DNA of 64,000 nt from CBDAKK01 sp965196605. GTDB taxonomy: Bacteria > Spirochaetota > Spirochaetia > WTKD01 > G963693115. Positions 17,230-27,324 of the stretch are shown piece by piece. The stretch lies in the NCBI GenBank assembly GCA_965196605.1, contig CBDAKK010000008.1, forward strand, positions 744,001-808,000. The letters run 5' to 3'. The stretch's first letter is position 1; each line of letters opens with the position of its first letter. The position numbers and the translations under genes were made by a program. The notes under the pieces were generated by a model. The model searched no databases. It was not told where the DNA came from and worked only from the letters and a program-made list of their open reading frames with translations.

Positions 17230-19083
17230 ATGCGTATAGTTTTTTTTCTTGTATTAGTGAGTGTGGTCTCCTGTGTTACGCAGAGCATTGTCTCACCCGC
17301 TGTTGCTGATTATGCAATACATGACAAAAGTCCTGAGGAAATTATCGAGGGGTTTTTGTCAGAAAATCCCATAGAGGCAATTACCTTGTCGCAGCAGTTT
17401 ACGCGGCGTAACCTTATAAGCGCGGAGCAGGCGCAAGCTTTTATTGGCGAAGCCTTGCAAGAAGCGCAGAAGCGTGTGCAAAAATTATACGACGATGAGG
17501 ATTATGCGGGGGCGTGGGTAGTAGCAGAAAATACGCGTATTGCAGGGGGAAGTGTACCGCGGAAGCTGCGCTACAACATATTGGTAGAGCGTGTGGAGTA
17601 CTTTCTTACAAAAAAGAACTACCCTGCAGTTATACAAACAGTTGATCTTATAGAGGAAATAGCCTCTGCCGAAATAAAAAAACTTGCGACGTACCAACGC
17701 ATGCTCAATGAGAGAAAAAAGGCGCAGGCCGTATTCCCGTCTTTAAGTAGAAAAATTGACAAGGCTACACCCATGAAGGACTTGCTTGCAAGCACGTTTA
17801 TTGTTGATATAAACAATGGCATACAAATTGCTGCCGATGGTTCTGGTCCGCGCATTGCCCGTGGCATAGGAAGCGCGTTTTTTATAACTACCGATGGTTA
17901 TGCAATTACCAACAAGCATGTTATAAGCACAGAGGTAGACCCTGAGTACGAGGGTATTTCTGAAATGAAAGTGCGCCTTCCTGTTGATGACTTTACAACA
18001 CGCCCCGCGCAGGTTGTGGGTTACGACGAGGTGCTTGACTTGGCGCTCATTAAAGTGCCTTTTTCTCCTAAGCATGCCTTTTCTCTTCAAGCTCCTCAAT
18101 CAGAGGTTGGCGATACGGTGATTGCCATAGGTTCGCCGCTTGGCCTTACCAATACGGTAACTTCGGGTATTATTTCAGGCAAAGACAGAGCGGGCATTCT
18201 TGTTCGCGGTGGCGTGTTTCAAATAGACGCATCCATAAACTCTGGAAACAGCGGCGGCCCTGTCGTAAATGAAAACAGAAATGTCATTGGCGTTGTCTTT
18301 TCAAAAGTAGATGAAATAGCCGACAAGAAGTTTGAGGGCTTGGGCTTTGTCATTCCAAGCGACATGGTGCAAATGGTACTTGCTCGTCTTTTTGAGGGAA
18401 AGGTGGAACACGCATGGTTGGGTGCCGGCGTATTTGAAGTTGAGGGAGGGCTTGAGGTTGTCTACATACATCCGAGTGCCATCATCAATCGCTCTGCTTT
18501 GCGCGTGGGCGATGTTATTACGCACATCAATGATGAGCCTGTTTCAAAAATAGTCGATGCGCAAAAACTTTTGCTACAAGATGTTCCTAACAAGCTCTAT
18601 GCGCTGCGGGTAATCTCGCGTGAAAAAAAAGAAACAGAAGTGCAGTTCTCGCTTAAGTCTTCAGAAAAAATTTATGAGGAAGCACAAAAACAACAACTGC
18701 AGGATAGCAAAGAAGCAGAGAGTGCTGATGTGACAAAAGAGAATGTGCAGAGCATGTTGGTGCAAAGTGTTGCTTTGGAAAAGGAAATCATAAAACCACA
18801 GAGTAAAGCCACGCTCTACACGGTGTTTCCCATACTCACGGGAGCAAACATAGAAGTAACGCGCTATAGTAGTTTTCGCCCCATTTATCGCGTAACCCGC
18901 GTGTTCCCCGATACACTTGCAGAGCATATACGCCTTTCTGCGGGTGATATGATAGCCATTCGCGCCGTGCGTCAGCGCGGAAATCTCATTCAAGTTGTGG
19001 TTCACATACTGCAACAAAGTCGCGGTTATTTAGATAGCACCATCGTAATAACGCTTGCTATGAACGCCAGAAACTTTATTTAG
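17230..19083 (+). CDS. lipoprotein trypsin-like serine protease (S1C/HtrA type)
   Basis: The 617-residue protein has a lipoprotein signal (VLVSVVSC, Cys15), so it should be anchored on the outer face of a membrane. Residues about 30-190 are helical and TPR-like. The trypsin fold has the triad H230 (AITNKHVIS), D270 (EVLDLALIKV) and S341 (NSGNSGGPV). A PDZ-like domain (LRVGDVITHINDEPV) follows, then a region with a second PDZ-like turn (LSAGDMIAIRAV). It probably performs periplasmic protein quality control. Its place between ftsH and lepA suggests co-regulation with proteostasis genes. It is longer than DegP-type HtrA because of the N-terminal helical part. Confidence 0.88.
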   Translation: MRIVFFLVLVSVVSCVTQSIVSPAVADYAIHDKSPEEIIEGFLSENPIEAITLSQQFTRRNLISAEQAQAFIGEALQEAQKRVQKLYDDEDYAGAWVVAENTRIAGGSVPRKLRYNILVERVEYFLTKKNYPAVIQTVDLIEEIASAEIKKLATYQRMLNERKKAQAVFPSLSRKIDKATPMKDLLASTFIVDINNGIQIAADGSGPRIARGIGSAFFITTDGYAITNKHVISTEVDPEYEGISEMKVRLPVDDFTTRPAQVVGYDEVLDLALIKVPFSPKHAFSLQAPQSEVGDTVIAIGSPLGLTNTVTSGIISGKDRAGILVRGGVFQIDASINSGNSGGPVVNENRNVIGVVFSKVDEIADKKFEGLGFVIPSDMVQMVLARLFEGKVEHAWLGAGVFEVEGGLEVVYIHPSAIINRSALRVGDVITHINDEPVSKIVDAQKLLLQDVPNKLYALRVISREKKETEVQFSLKSSEKIYEEAQKQQLQDSKEAESADVTKENVQSMLVQSVALEKEIIKPQSKATLYTVFPILTGANIEVTRYSSFRPIYRVTRVFPDTLAEHIRLSAGDMIAIRAVRQRGNLIQVVVHILQQSRGYLDSTIVITLAMNARNFI

Positions 19084-19096
19084 GTACAGTAACAAT

Positions 19097-20902
19097 ATGA
19101 TATTGCAAAACAACATACGAAATTTTTGTATTATAGCTCACATAGATCACGGCAAATCCACGCTTGCCGATAGGTTTTTAGAACAAGCGCGCGTTGTCGA
19201 TACGCGTTTGTTTCACGACCAAATGCTTGATTCTATGGACATTGAACAGGAGCGTGGAATTACCATAAAGTCTCAAGCCGTGCATTTCCCCTATGTGCAT
19301 GAGGGTGATACCTACTATTTTAATCTTGTGGACACGCCCGGGCATGTCGACTTTTCCTACGAAGTCTCGCGTGCCATTTCGTCTTGTGAAGGTGCATTGC
19401 TGCTAGTAGATGCCACGCAGGGCATAGAGGCGCAAACCCTTTCTAATTTTTACATAGCCTTTTCTCATGACCTTCACATTGTGCCTGTTATCAACAAAAT
19501 AGACTTGCCTATGGCAAACGTAGAGAGGGTGTCGCAACAAATAGAGCATGAACTTGGACTCGACGCTTCCTCTGCGGCCCTAGTCTCCGCAAAAAACGGC
19601 GTGGGTATTGACACGCTGTTTAAAAAAATTGTGCAAGACATTCCCGCGCCTGTTGGTAGTGCAGACAAACCGCTGTGTGCCCAAGTCTTTGACAGCCACT
19701 ACGACTCCTACATAGGGGTTGTCTTACATGTGCGCGTCATGGATGGTGTCTTGCGTCCAGCAAGTACCATCATGTCTATGGCAACTGAAAAAAAATATAC
19801 GGTAGAAAAAATAGGCCACTTTGTCATATCCATGTTGCAAGCAAAGGAGCTAGGCCCCGGCGAAATAGGCTTTGTTACTGCGGGCATAAAAAGCATAGGC
19901 GATATACGCGTAGGGGATACCATAACCGAGGCTAAGTATCCCACTGCAACACCACTTCCGGGCTATCAAGAAATAAAGCCCTTTGTGTTTTCTTCCGCAT
20001 ATCCCGTGGATGCCAATGACTTTGATGAGCTCACCAAAAGCTTGGAAAAACTTGCGTTGAATGACGCCTCACTTGTCTATGAAAAAGACAGCTCAAACTC
20101 GCTTGGCACGGGCTACCGCTGCGGCTTTCTCGGGCTCTTGCACTTGGAAATTATCCAAGAACGCTTGGAGCGGGAATTTGACTTGTCGGTCATTTTTACG
20201 GCGCCGTCCGTTCAATATGAAGTGGAACTCAAAACAGGCGAGATGCTCAAGGTTTCTCAGCCTGACCACATGCCTGATGTACAGCAAATAGTGGAAACGC
20301 GTGAGCCCTATATTAAGGCTTCCATAATTTGCCCCGAAGACTACATAGGCAATGTACTTGCCTTGTGTAACGGAAAACGCGGTGTGCAAAAATCGCTGGA
20401 CTACATAGACAAGACTCGTGTAGAACTCGTATACGAAATGCCACTTGCAGAAATATTTTATAAATTCTACGATTCGCTCAAATCGGTAAGCAAGGGCTAT
20501 GCCTCCTTTGATTATGAAATAATCGACTACAAGGCAGTTGCGCTGGTGTGTTTGGACATTCTTGTGAATGGCAAGAAGGTGGACGCGTTTTCGGGGCTTT
20601 TGTGCAAGGAAAATGCCGCCTTTCTTGCGCGCGACATTTGCAAAAAACTGAAAGAAGAAATACCACGGCATCAGTTTTCCATTGCCATTCAAGGCGCTAT
20701 AGGTAGTCAAATAGTCGCAAGAGAAACCGTTTCTGCGTATAGGAAAGACGTCACCGCCAAGTGCTACGGTGGCGATATTACGCGAAAACGCAAGTTGTTG
20801 GCAAAGCAAAAAGAAGGCAAGAAAAAACTGAAAATGGTCGGTAATATTGAAGTGCCCCAAAAGGCTTTTTTAGCAGTACTGAAAAGTTCGCCCACGGAGT
20901 AG
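19097..20902 (+). CDS. lepA: elongation factor 4 (LepA), back-translocating GTPase
   Basis: A 601-residue translational GTPase of normal length. G1 is IIAHIDHGKSTLADR, G2 region QERGITIKSQ, G3 DTPGHVDFSYEV and G4 INKIDL. The C-terminal LepA-specific domain has GGDITRKRKLLAKQKEGKKK. It acts on ribosomes and assists assembly or stalled elongation. It begins 13 bp after the protease gene and has no obvious Shine-Dalgarno. Confidence 0.97.
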   Translation: MILQNNIRNFCIIAHIDHGKSTLADRFLEQARVVDTRLFHDQMLDSMDIEQERGITIKSQAVHFPYVHEGDTYYFNLVDTPGHVDFSYEVSRAISSCEGALLLVDATQGIEAQTLSNFYIAFSHDLHIVPVINKIDLPMANVERVSQQIEHELGLDASSAALVSAKNGVGIDTLFKKIVQDIPAPVGSADKPLCAQVFDSHYDSYIGVVLHVRVMDGVLRPASTIMSMATEKKYTVEKIGHFVISMLQAKELGPGEIGFVTAGIKSIGDIRVGDTITEAKYPTATPLPGYQEIKPFVFSSAYPVDANDFDELTKSLEKLALNDASLVYEKDSSNSLGTGYRCGFLGLLHLEIIQERLEREFDLSVIFTAPSVQYEVELKTGEMLKVSQPDHMPDVQQIVETREPYIKASIICPEDYIGNVLALCNGKRGVQKSLDYIDKTRVELVYEMPLAEIFYKFYDSLKSVSKGYASFDYEIIDYKAVALVCLDILVNGKKVDAFSGLLCKENAAFLARDICKKLKEEIPRHQFSIAIQGAIGSQIVARETVSAYRKDVTAKCYGGDITRKRKLLAKQKEGKKKLKMVGNIEVPQKAFLAVLKSSPTE

Positions 20903-20937
20903 GGCTGCGCTACAAGTACCAGCAGCTGGTGCCATGC

Positions 20938-22557
20938 TCATGCCAAGCATGCGCGTATGTCTTGCACCACGCGCGCTGCATTCAGTTGTATTTTCTCGTA
21001 TAGCATGCTTTCTTTCCAATACGCCGCGTCGCCTTTTTTCATACTCTGTCGTATTTGGTAGGCATCTTCAAACAGAGTGCAGCAGTAAAAATCAAGGTGC
21101 GTGTTCCATAGCTCATAGGGCGGGGTAGTGGCACGGCTTTTACAGCGCGCCATTGTCTCTTGTACATATGAGGCATATGCTAATTCTTGCGCCAAAATTG
21201 CTTCCAGCTTTTCTTTGGGTATGCACTGCGTCTCCCACTGCAAAGTGGCAGGCGGCGCCGTAGCAAGCATGCTGTCGTAGTACTCTAAGCTTCGGTGTTT
21301 TTCTATAGGTTTAAGCATGCTCTGTGGGTTATTCACTTCGTGAATATTTTCACCTCCATCGCTGGTTCTAAAATTTTTGAGCATGCTTTTCAGTTCATTT
21401 GCATAGCCTGTGAGGGTTTTGTCGCTTACCTTCATAGCCCCCGTGTTTTGGGCGGCGCTTTCAAGCGGGTGCAGCCCTTGGTGCAAAAAGTGTGCCACTG
21501 CAGACGGCCACGGGTTACAGCGCGTGTGTCCCACCATGTGTACAGTGTGGGCGGGCGCATGCAGACAATGGCTCCGTCCCTTATAAAATGCAAAGTCAAG
21601 TCCTGCAAGCACTACGCCCTGTGCGCCGCTGTGCAAGGCAATGTGTGCGCTGCTGACCCCCACACAGCCTAGGGCGGGCATCTGCGTTCCAAAGGCCGTG
21701 CCTATGCGCTTAAAAAACGAGAGGGGCGCAAACTCTGTACAAAATAGCCACGCCTTAGAAAAAAAGCGCGTGCTTGCAGGGTATGCGCTTATGTCGCACA
21801 GTAGGTGTACAGACCTATTGGGAGGTGGAATAAAATCACGTATGTTGTAATACTGACTTTCCAAAACCACGCATATGTCGGGCACTATGTTATTTTTATA
21901 CAAGGCAGGTAGGGCGGTGTCACAGGCTATGAGTACAAGCTTGTTTCTGTGGTGGCGTAGCATCTCCAAGACTTGCGCATCTAGTGATGGACCCGCGCCG
22001 ACAACGCAGGCATGGCCGCTTATGGTAGGCATGCCCGTATTCAGTGTTTTTACAGAAGGACTTCGCAAGGGGAGCGAAATGTTCTTCCATATATTACGTA
22101 TCCAGCGCCCGCCTAAAACACCCAGGGTTGCGTGGTTTTTCCACGCTTGCAGTATGGCCTCATAGGCTTCTTGCACCAATGCTTCAACCGCGCCGCGCGC
22201 CGCGTAGGTGCTTGTGTGCGTGTATACGAGAATGCATGCGCGGGGATAGTAGGTAGAAATGGCCTTATGCAATTGCGCTTTTATGTGAGCCATGGTTTTG
22301 TTGTTGAATGCGCAAGTCTTGGCATCAACCGTGTCTTGTTTTGCTATGCTTGACGCTGATACAAAGAGCGCGGGTGCATCTTCACCGAGCCGCTCCTTCA
22401 CAAGCTCTTGTAATTTTGTATTTGCGTCTGAAACTTCTGCGGGGAGAATAAGTAAAAAGAGAGAACGTTCAGTCGCGTTCTGCACGTAGGTAGATAAACG
22501 GCGCGATAGCGTATGAAAGTACTGTGCTATATCGAAGCTATTGTGTGTTTCACCCAC
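20938..22557 (-). CDS. MptE-like/Maf-type motility-associated protein (DUF115)
   Basis: The 539-residue protein has the 6-hydroxymethylpterin pyrophosphokinase MptE-like core (HACVVGAGPSLD, LIACDTALPALYKNNIVPDI, CVVLESQYYNI). In spirochaetes and epsilonproteobacteria this family (Maf) is linked to glycosylation of flagellin and to motility. It starts with GTG at 22557 with no clear ribosome site and lies 16 bp after the PpiD-like gene, so both form a minus-strand operon. The glycosyl donor cannot be inferred. Confidence 0.85.
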   Translation of the reverse strand: MGETHNSFDIAQYFHTLSRRLSTYVQNATERSLFLLILPAEVSDANTKLQELVKERLGEDAPALFVSASSIAKQDTVDAKTCAFNNKTMAHIKAQLHKAISTYYPRACILVYTHTSTYAARGAVEALVQEAYEAILQAWKNHATLGVLGGRWIRNIWKNISLPLRSPSVKTLNTGMPTISGHACVVGAGPSLDAQVLEMLRHHRNKLVLIACDTALPALYKNNIVPDICVVLESQYYNIRDFIPPPNRSVHLLCDISAYPASTRFFSKAWLFCTEFAPLSFFKRIGTAFGTQMPALGCVGVSSAHIALHSGAQGVVLAGLDFAFYKGRSHCLHAPAHTVHMVGHTRCNPWPSAVAHFLHQGLHPLESAAQNTGAMKVSDKTLTGYANELKSMLKNFRTSDGGENIHEVNNPQSMLKPIEKHRSLEYYDSMLATAPPATLQWETQCIPKEKLEAILAQELAYASYVQETMARCKSRATTPPYELWNTHLDFYCCTLFEDAYQIRQSMKKGDAAYWKESMLYEKIQLNAARVVQDIRACLA

Positions 22558-22573
22558 CGAGTAGGAAGATTAT

Positions 22574-24082
22574 TTAATTTTCAGCTGTTGCTGCTGGTGC
22601 TGGTGTCGGCGCTTCTGGAGGATACACCGTATTGAAGCTTTCATAAAATGCATCGCTTAGCTTCTCGTCATCTACTACGGTGTCTTTCAAAACGGCCGTT
22701 CGGGACTCTTCCATAAAATCTTTGAAGCGTTTGTCTGATATACTTTGATTGTTTTCATTTCCAACTGCTACATTTTTAAATACGTATATATAATTTCCCA
22801 TGACGTAGGGTTTTGAATAGTCGTTTTCTTCAAGTGAAAAGAGCTCGGCGAGTACGTCATTTTCAGATGCAAGTTGCCCTATACCCGGACCCTCGACACT
22901 CTCTATTTTTGTAAGAATACTGCTGTTTTTAACATTGAGTGGAAAGGCGTTGGTGCTACCCAACTCTAAATTATAAGCCTCAACAGCGCTTGTCATACTA
23001 GATGCTTGTGCGCTTTTTGTAAACTGTTTTGCCTTTTCTATTTTCTTGTTTTCCAAAATATCGGGGTCTTGTGCAAGCATGTAATTCTTTACGGTAGTTT
23101 GAAATTCTTCTTCGTCAAAATTTGGCGCTTCAGAGAGTTGCGTGAGCGCATATACTGCAAAACTACCCTGCACCGTTTTTATAGGCGCGCTCAGTGCATC
23201 TGTAGAGCTCAGGGCGCGTAGTGCCTTGAGCGCATCATCACCCTCTTGCTGTGTTATTTGATATGCAAAGAGGCTGCCTCTATCGCCTTCTTGTTCCTTT
23301 GCGCTGTCTGTTGAATAAGCCTTTGCGGCTTCTCCAAAGCTTATGTTCTTTGCCTCTAAATCTGTGATGATGGTCTTCAGTTGTTTTTCCGTTTCCACCG
23401 TAATGGATTTAAAGGAAATTTTGGTAAACTCTTGTTTGTTTTTTTCCGCATAATCCTTAAGAAATGCAAGGTCGTCAATTTCATCTCTTGCAAAGCGGAC
23501 GTACTGAAACTTTTTCTTTTCATTTTCCATGGCGTTTAAAAAGGCTTTCTCTTGCTCGCTGATATCAACAAGGGTAACTAAATCTGTGTAAACAGGCGCG
23601 CTGGTATTGATTTCTTTTTGTAGCTCATTGAGATTCCGTTTCTCCGTACTCGAAAGCTGGTTGTACAACGTAATGTCGAACACGCCATTTTTCTGCAAAT
23701 ACGGAATCTCGATGATAGACTCCTCAACTTTGTTTTCGCTGGGACTAAAGCCCGACGCTTCTGCAAGCTTTAAAAGCGCAAAGTGGTTTACGGTTTGATC
23801 AAAGGCATTTTTCCATGCAAATTGTAGAAAAAACCTGTTAAGGTCGGCTCCGCTTTGCTCCTTATAGCGCTCTACTGCGTTGTTTACTGTTAGACCAAAA
23901 TAATTATCTTGTTTAAAAACAATCTCTTTGCCGTCATACGAACCAAAGCTAAGGTTACCTGAATTATTGTTATTTCTCAAAGATATAATAGGCGCTCCTA
24001 TGAACGAAACTATGAGAATGATGAGTATGGTGTACGTACCTATCTTGAGTACTTTTTTATCGGATTCTTTGTTTGTCTTCAT
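22574..24082 (-). CDS. PpiD/SurA-like peptidyl-prolyl isomerase, membrane-anchored
   Basis: The 502-residue protein has one N-terminal membrane segment (IGTYTILIILIVSFIGAPII), a SurA_N/PpiD-like chaperone region, and a parvulin-like domain near residues 215-320 (AKAYSTDSAKEQEGDRG). The layout is that of PpiD: anchored in the inner membrane with chaperone domains in the periplasm, helping exported proteins fold. I use ATG 24082 (MKTNKESDKK), preceded by AGGAAA; the frame extends to 24169 without supporting signals. The C-terminus ends in an Ala/Pro-rich tail (PPEAPTPAPAATAEN). Confidence 0.8.
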   Translation of the reverse strand: MKTNKESDKKVLKIGTYTILIILIVSFIGAPIISLRNNNNSGNLSFGSYDGKEIVFKQDNYFGLTVNNAVERYKEQSGADLNRFFLQFAWKNAFDQTVNHFALLKLAEASGFSPSENKVEESIIEIPYLQKNGVFDITLYNQLSSTEKRNLNELQKEINTSAPVYTDLVTLVDISEQEKAFLNAMENEKKKFQYVRFARDEIDDLAFLKDYAEKNKQEFTKISFKSITVETEKQLKTIITDLEAKNISFGEAAKAYSTDSAKEQEGDRGSLFAYQITQQEGDDALKALRALSSTDALSAPIKTVQGSFAVYALTQLSEAPNFDEEEFQTTVKNYMLAQDPDILENKKIEKAKQFTKSAQASSMTSAVEAYNLELGSTNAFPLNVKNSSILTKIESVEGPGIGQLASENDVLAELFSLEENDYSKPYVMGNYIYVFKNVAVGNENNQSISDKRFKDFMEESRTAVLKDTVVDDEKLSDAFYESFNTVYPPEAPTPAPAATAEN

Positions 24083-24421
24083 AGGGTTTCCTGTGTTTAA
24101 AATATAGTATAAACATTGTACTAAAAAGGACAAGTTTAAGTGGCGTACATTAAAGCCCTTGCGATGCACAGGAAGGCATTGAGTTTAAGCAAACCAAGCC
24201 ACGGTGCACCTTATACAATTGCTTGATTTTTCATAACGTACCAATCCTATTCTGAAGTCCCTTTTTTATTTGCTTATAATCTTCTTAAGTATTAGGGTAG
24301 CAATGTACGTTCACCGCACACACACGCTTTTGTTTATTTTATTGTTATAATAATTTATTTTTATGTAATAAAAATTAAATATTTGCGTAATGAATAATTC
24401 ATCTGAAGGAGGAAAAATAAT
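24083..24421 (+). promoter_or_regulatory. divergent gap with promoter and long leader of GH29-like gene 1
   Basis: A -10 box TATAAT at 24346-24351 sits in TTGTTATAATAATTTAT, and the same block occurs at 27682-27698 before the paralogous gene at 27759. Both leaders are about 70 nt, AT-rich and end in a strong ribosome site (AAGGAGG at 24406-24412). No clear -35 was found. The shared leader implies the two paralogues were duplicated with their promoters and are regulated alike. Confidence 0.5.
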
Positions 24422-26002
24422 ATGTGTGTCCATTCAAATAATAAAGAGCGTGTATTGTATCTAAAGCAGGGTGTGCTCCCCCTGTGTTTACGTAAGTTTA
24501 CGCGCTATTGTAGTGTTTTTGTAGCACTGACAATGTTGGTAGGCTGTTTGCAAAACCCACCTACAGAGGTAGACTCTGAGATTTTCGATATCTCTAAAAA
24601 AACGTCATCTTCCGCGGCTCCATGGAATATGGCGGCTTCAAAATGGGGTATAAGTCACCACTATTTAGCAGGTGGCACTCTGGATAATGCTTACTATCGC
24701 ATCACAGACTACAAGGTTTGGAATAAATACATCGCTGGTTTTGATGTTAAAAAATACGCAAACTTGGCAAAACAATTAGGTGTGGGGTATGTTGTTTTTA
24801 CAATAACGCAAAATAGGGGATATCTTGCTACTACCAGTGGCGTCTATGATAAACACGCTCCGCCATGCCCAAACTCTACAAGAACTCCGGGGTGTAAAAA
24901 CCAGACGGGAGTAGCCAAGGCGGACTATACGCCTACGCGTGATTTGATATTGGATTTAGGCAAGGCCTTGAAGGAGAAGGGCATTCGACTAATAGCATAC
25001 TTGCCGTCTCATATTCCCGATAGATGGACGGGTAAACAAGTAAGTCCGCCACAATACCCCGACTGGTGGATTACAGATTTTATTACCGAAAAGTCGAAGG
25101 CTTGGGGTACCAATGTTGCCGGCTGGTGGTTTGACGGCTATTGGAATGTTCTAAAAGACGAGCAAAATAATAAATTCCCCATTGCTAAGAAAATATACAA
25201 CGCCGTGCTAAGCGGCAACCCCAGCGCGCGTATTACGTTTAATACTGGCCATTCATCAATTGGTGCAACTGTTGATCCATTTAGCAATTATACAGCGGGT
25301 GAATACAATACACTGCCTTCCGTTCCTAGTTCTGGCGTAGTGCAAGGTTATGGCCATACTGCATTGAACCCAAATAATGTGCAATGGGTAGGTTGGACAT
25401 TTTTGGCTAAGAAAGATCCCGTTTTTTATGGTTGGGGACAAATACGCAGGAACTTACGGTTCAATAGTAAGGACGTGGCAGCGCGAGCGAAAGCAATTGC
25501 TGATAAGGGCGGTCTTAGCACTTGGGATGTGGCAATTAACCCTAATGGCACATGGACGGCTGAGTCACTTGTTCAGATTCAGACCATTGGGAATATGGTA
25601 GGAACTACTACAGACAAAACCTATTCTAGCTTGAAATTGATAAATAACGATGATAAAAACATTATCTATAGTGCTGGTCAATGGAAGAAGCATGGAAACC
25701 GTCCCCATGGTGATTATAAACAAGATGTGCATTACGCTACTGCTGATGGCGCTTATCTCACGTATAAGTTTATTGGCAGCAGCATTGTCTTTGCTACCTC
25801 CAAGGCAGTTGACCAAGGAAATGTGGAAGTCTATCTTGATGGCACTTCGCAGGGTGTGTTTTCAACCCATGATGGCGATTATAGGCAAGTGCAGCAAATT
25901 ATTTTTGAGAAACACGACTTGTCTGCGGGGGCGCACACGCTCAAGCTTGTAAAGCGTTCGGGTACTTACATGCTTGTTGATATACTGCTGTCAAAGAAGT
26001 AA
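24422..26002 (+). CDS. secreted lipoprotein, GH29-like (alpha-L-fucosidase-related)
   Basis: The 526-residue protein has a lipoprotein signal ending ALTMLVGC (Cys42). The catalytic part resembles the GH29 alpha-L-fucosidase barrel: KWGISHHYLAGG, FDVKKYANLAKQLGVGYVVF, LILDLGKALKEKGIRLIAYL and GWWFDGYW, whose D238 sits where the GH29 nucleophile is expected. The last about 120 residues form a beta-rich domain (QVQQIIFEKHDLSAGAHTL) like a carbohydrate-binding module. It would act on glycans at the cell surface. Fucose specificity is inference from distant similarity. AAGGAGG at 24406-24412 supports the start. A paralogue lies at 27759. Confidence 0.72.
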   Translation: MCVHSNNKERVLYLKQGVLPLCLRKFTRYCSVFVALTMLVGCLQNPPTEVDSEIFDISKKTSSSAAPWNMAASKWGISHHYLAGGTLDNAYYRITDYKVWNKYIAGFDVKKYANLAKQLGVGYVVFTITQNRGYLATTSGVYDKHAPPCPNSTRTPGCKNQTGVAKADYTPTRDLILDLGKALKEKGIRLIAYLPSHIPDRWTGKQVSPPQYPDWWITDFITEKSKAWGTNVAGWWFDGYWNVLKDEQNNKFPIAKKIYNAVLSGNPSARITFNTGHSSIGATVDPFSNYTAGEYNTLPSVPSSGVVQGYGHTALNPNNVQWVGWTFLAKKDPVFYGWGQIRRNLRFNSKDVAARAKAIADKGGLSTWDVAINPNGTWTAESLVQIQTIGNMVGTTTDKTYSSLKLINNDDKNIIYSAGQWKKHGNRPHGDYKQDVHYATADGAYLTYKFIGSSIVFATSKAVDQGNVEVYLDGTSQGVFSTHDGDYRQVQQIIFEKHDLSAGAHTLKLVKRSGTYMLVDILLSKK

Positions 26003-26023
26003 CAAAAGCACGCATTAGTAGTA

Positions 26024-26066
26024 AAGGGGCTACGCTCTTAATAGTTAGACTAGCCCCCTTATTTTT
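26024..26066 (+). terminator. rho-independent terminator after GH29-like gene 1
   Basis: AAGGGGCTA (26024-26032) pairs with TAGCCCCCTT (26051-26060) with one bulge, followed by ATTTTT. It ends the transcript of the upstream gene and faces the convergent GH172 gene. Confidence 0.65.
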
Positions 26067-26140
26067 ATAATAAAGGCGGGGCTCGTATACCTTACGCTGA
26101 TTGATCTAGCTGCTTACCCCATAAGCATAGTGTGGCATTG

Positions 26141-27283
26141 TTAGGTATTAATGAGCATTTCATCAGTAGTTGGCAATGTAGGAAAAGTCGGACTTGGTAG
26201 CATTTGATACCAAAAAGCCATTGATTCAATGGTGTCTCTTCGTGGCATGTAGCGCCTCTTATCCTCGCTCTTCCATTTTTCATGATTTTTCCACCCAAGA
26301 CATTGAACGCTTACTTGTAGTTTCTTCTGAAATCGGATTGGGTCAGTAATATGCCATCGGTACATTCCAAATCGCTGTTGCGACTTATACACGCCATCGG
26401 GGACTTGTATTTCTGGTAGGCCTGCATAGGGTGTGGTATATGATACGTACTTGCTCGGCATATCATCAAAGACTGCACCAACATCAAAATTGTAGGAACC
26501 CAGAAAATAATCTTCAGTACCAGTGCCACATATAGTAGGAAAGTCTACATCCTCGTCTATATAAAACTTCATTTCTCCTTCACCCCACCATCCACCATTG
26601 TTGACACTCCACGTCATATACGTGCCGACATAGTGCCCCATTCCTGCAATTCCGTCTAATATGACATGGCCCTTTTTATACGCAACGGGTCCACTCTTGC
26701 GAAATTGTGCGTGAAAATATGCACAATTTTCTGGCACCTCTGTTTCTATGTAGTTTATTTGATAATACGCGATTACTGTTTCGTATTTATCGCGATTTTC
26801 TAACGTTATGCGCGCATTCTTGCGATATGGCATTTCCCAGAAGCAGTTTAAAGCACGACCGGGGTTCACGCACACGGCTAATGACGAAACATGTGCATAC
26901 TGCTCTAAGCCACAACAAAAAAAATGTCCGAGCGGCGCTTCTACGGACGGGACATCTTGGTCATCCCAGTACATGCGCAGAATTAAATCATGTAATGCAA
27001 CGTTTGACGTAGTGGTTATCCATATCTGTTGTATGGCTCCACCAGTGAGAATGTGGGCTAACTCAAACGTCTGTTGTGGTGCAATATTTACAGATGGAGA
27101 TATTTTCCATCCTATTCCTAAATTTTCAGCAGCAGTGGCGCCCGTACCAGTGCTTGCAGAACCACCCTTGCCCGGTGCCCCTGTAAAGTTTTCAGGTGAT
27201 ATTGAACGCGACTTCGCGTGTGATATTCGAGAAAGCGTTGCCATTGACATGGATAGACCATTGCATGTGTTCATGTTATACAT
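26141..27283 (-). CDS. GH172 (DUF2961) glycoside hydrolase
   Basis: The 380-residue protein is a DUF2961/GH172 enzyme. The hallmarks are HAKSRSISPENFTG near the N-terminus, NNGGWWGEGEMKFYID in the middle and ICGTGTEDYFLGSYN, with the Glu of GTGTEDYF as expected catalytic residue. Known GH172 members act on fructofuranosyl or arabinofuranosyl linkages and form trimers. No signal peptide is seen, so it is probably cytoplasmic, acting on imported products. The frame is open to 27415, but that part reads through a dispersed repeat; I use ATG 27283 (MYNMNTCNGL), with 27274 as alternative. No Shine-Dalgarno is visible. It lies inverted between two GH29-like paralogues. Confidence 0.82.
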   Translation of the reverse strand: MYNMNTCNGLSMSMATLSRISHAKSRSISPENFTGAPGKGGSASTGTGATAAENLGIGWKISPSVNIAPQQTFELAHILTGGAIQQIWITTTSNVALHDLILRMYWDDQDVPSVEAPLGHFFCCGLEQYAHVSSLAVCVNPGRALNCFWEMPYRKNARITLENRDKYETVIAYYQINYIETEVPENCAYFHAQFRKSGPVAYKKGHVILDGIAGMGHYVGTYMTWSVNNGGWWGEGEMKFYIDEDVDFPTICGTGTEDYFLGSYNFDVGAVFDDMPSKYVSYTTPYAGLPEIQVPDGVYKSQQRFGMYRWHITDPIRFQKKLQVSVQCLGWKNHEKWKSEDKRRYMPRRDTIESMAFWYQMLPSPTFPTLPTTDEMLINT

Positions 27284-27324
27284 AGTAAAGCTTTTGTTAA
27301 TACGTGTTGTATACATGGGTGTTT

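Noticed and set aside
20093..20860. 255-codon antisense ORF
   Set aside because: It is the shadow of lepA with no recognisable domain or start signal.
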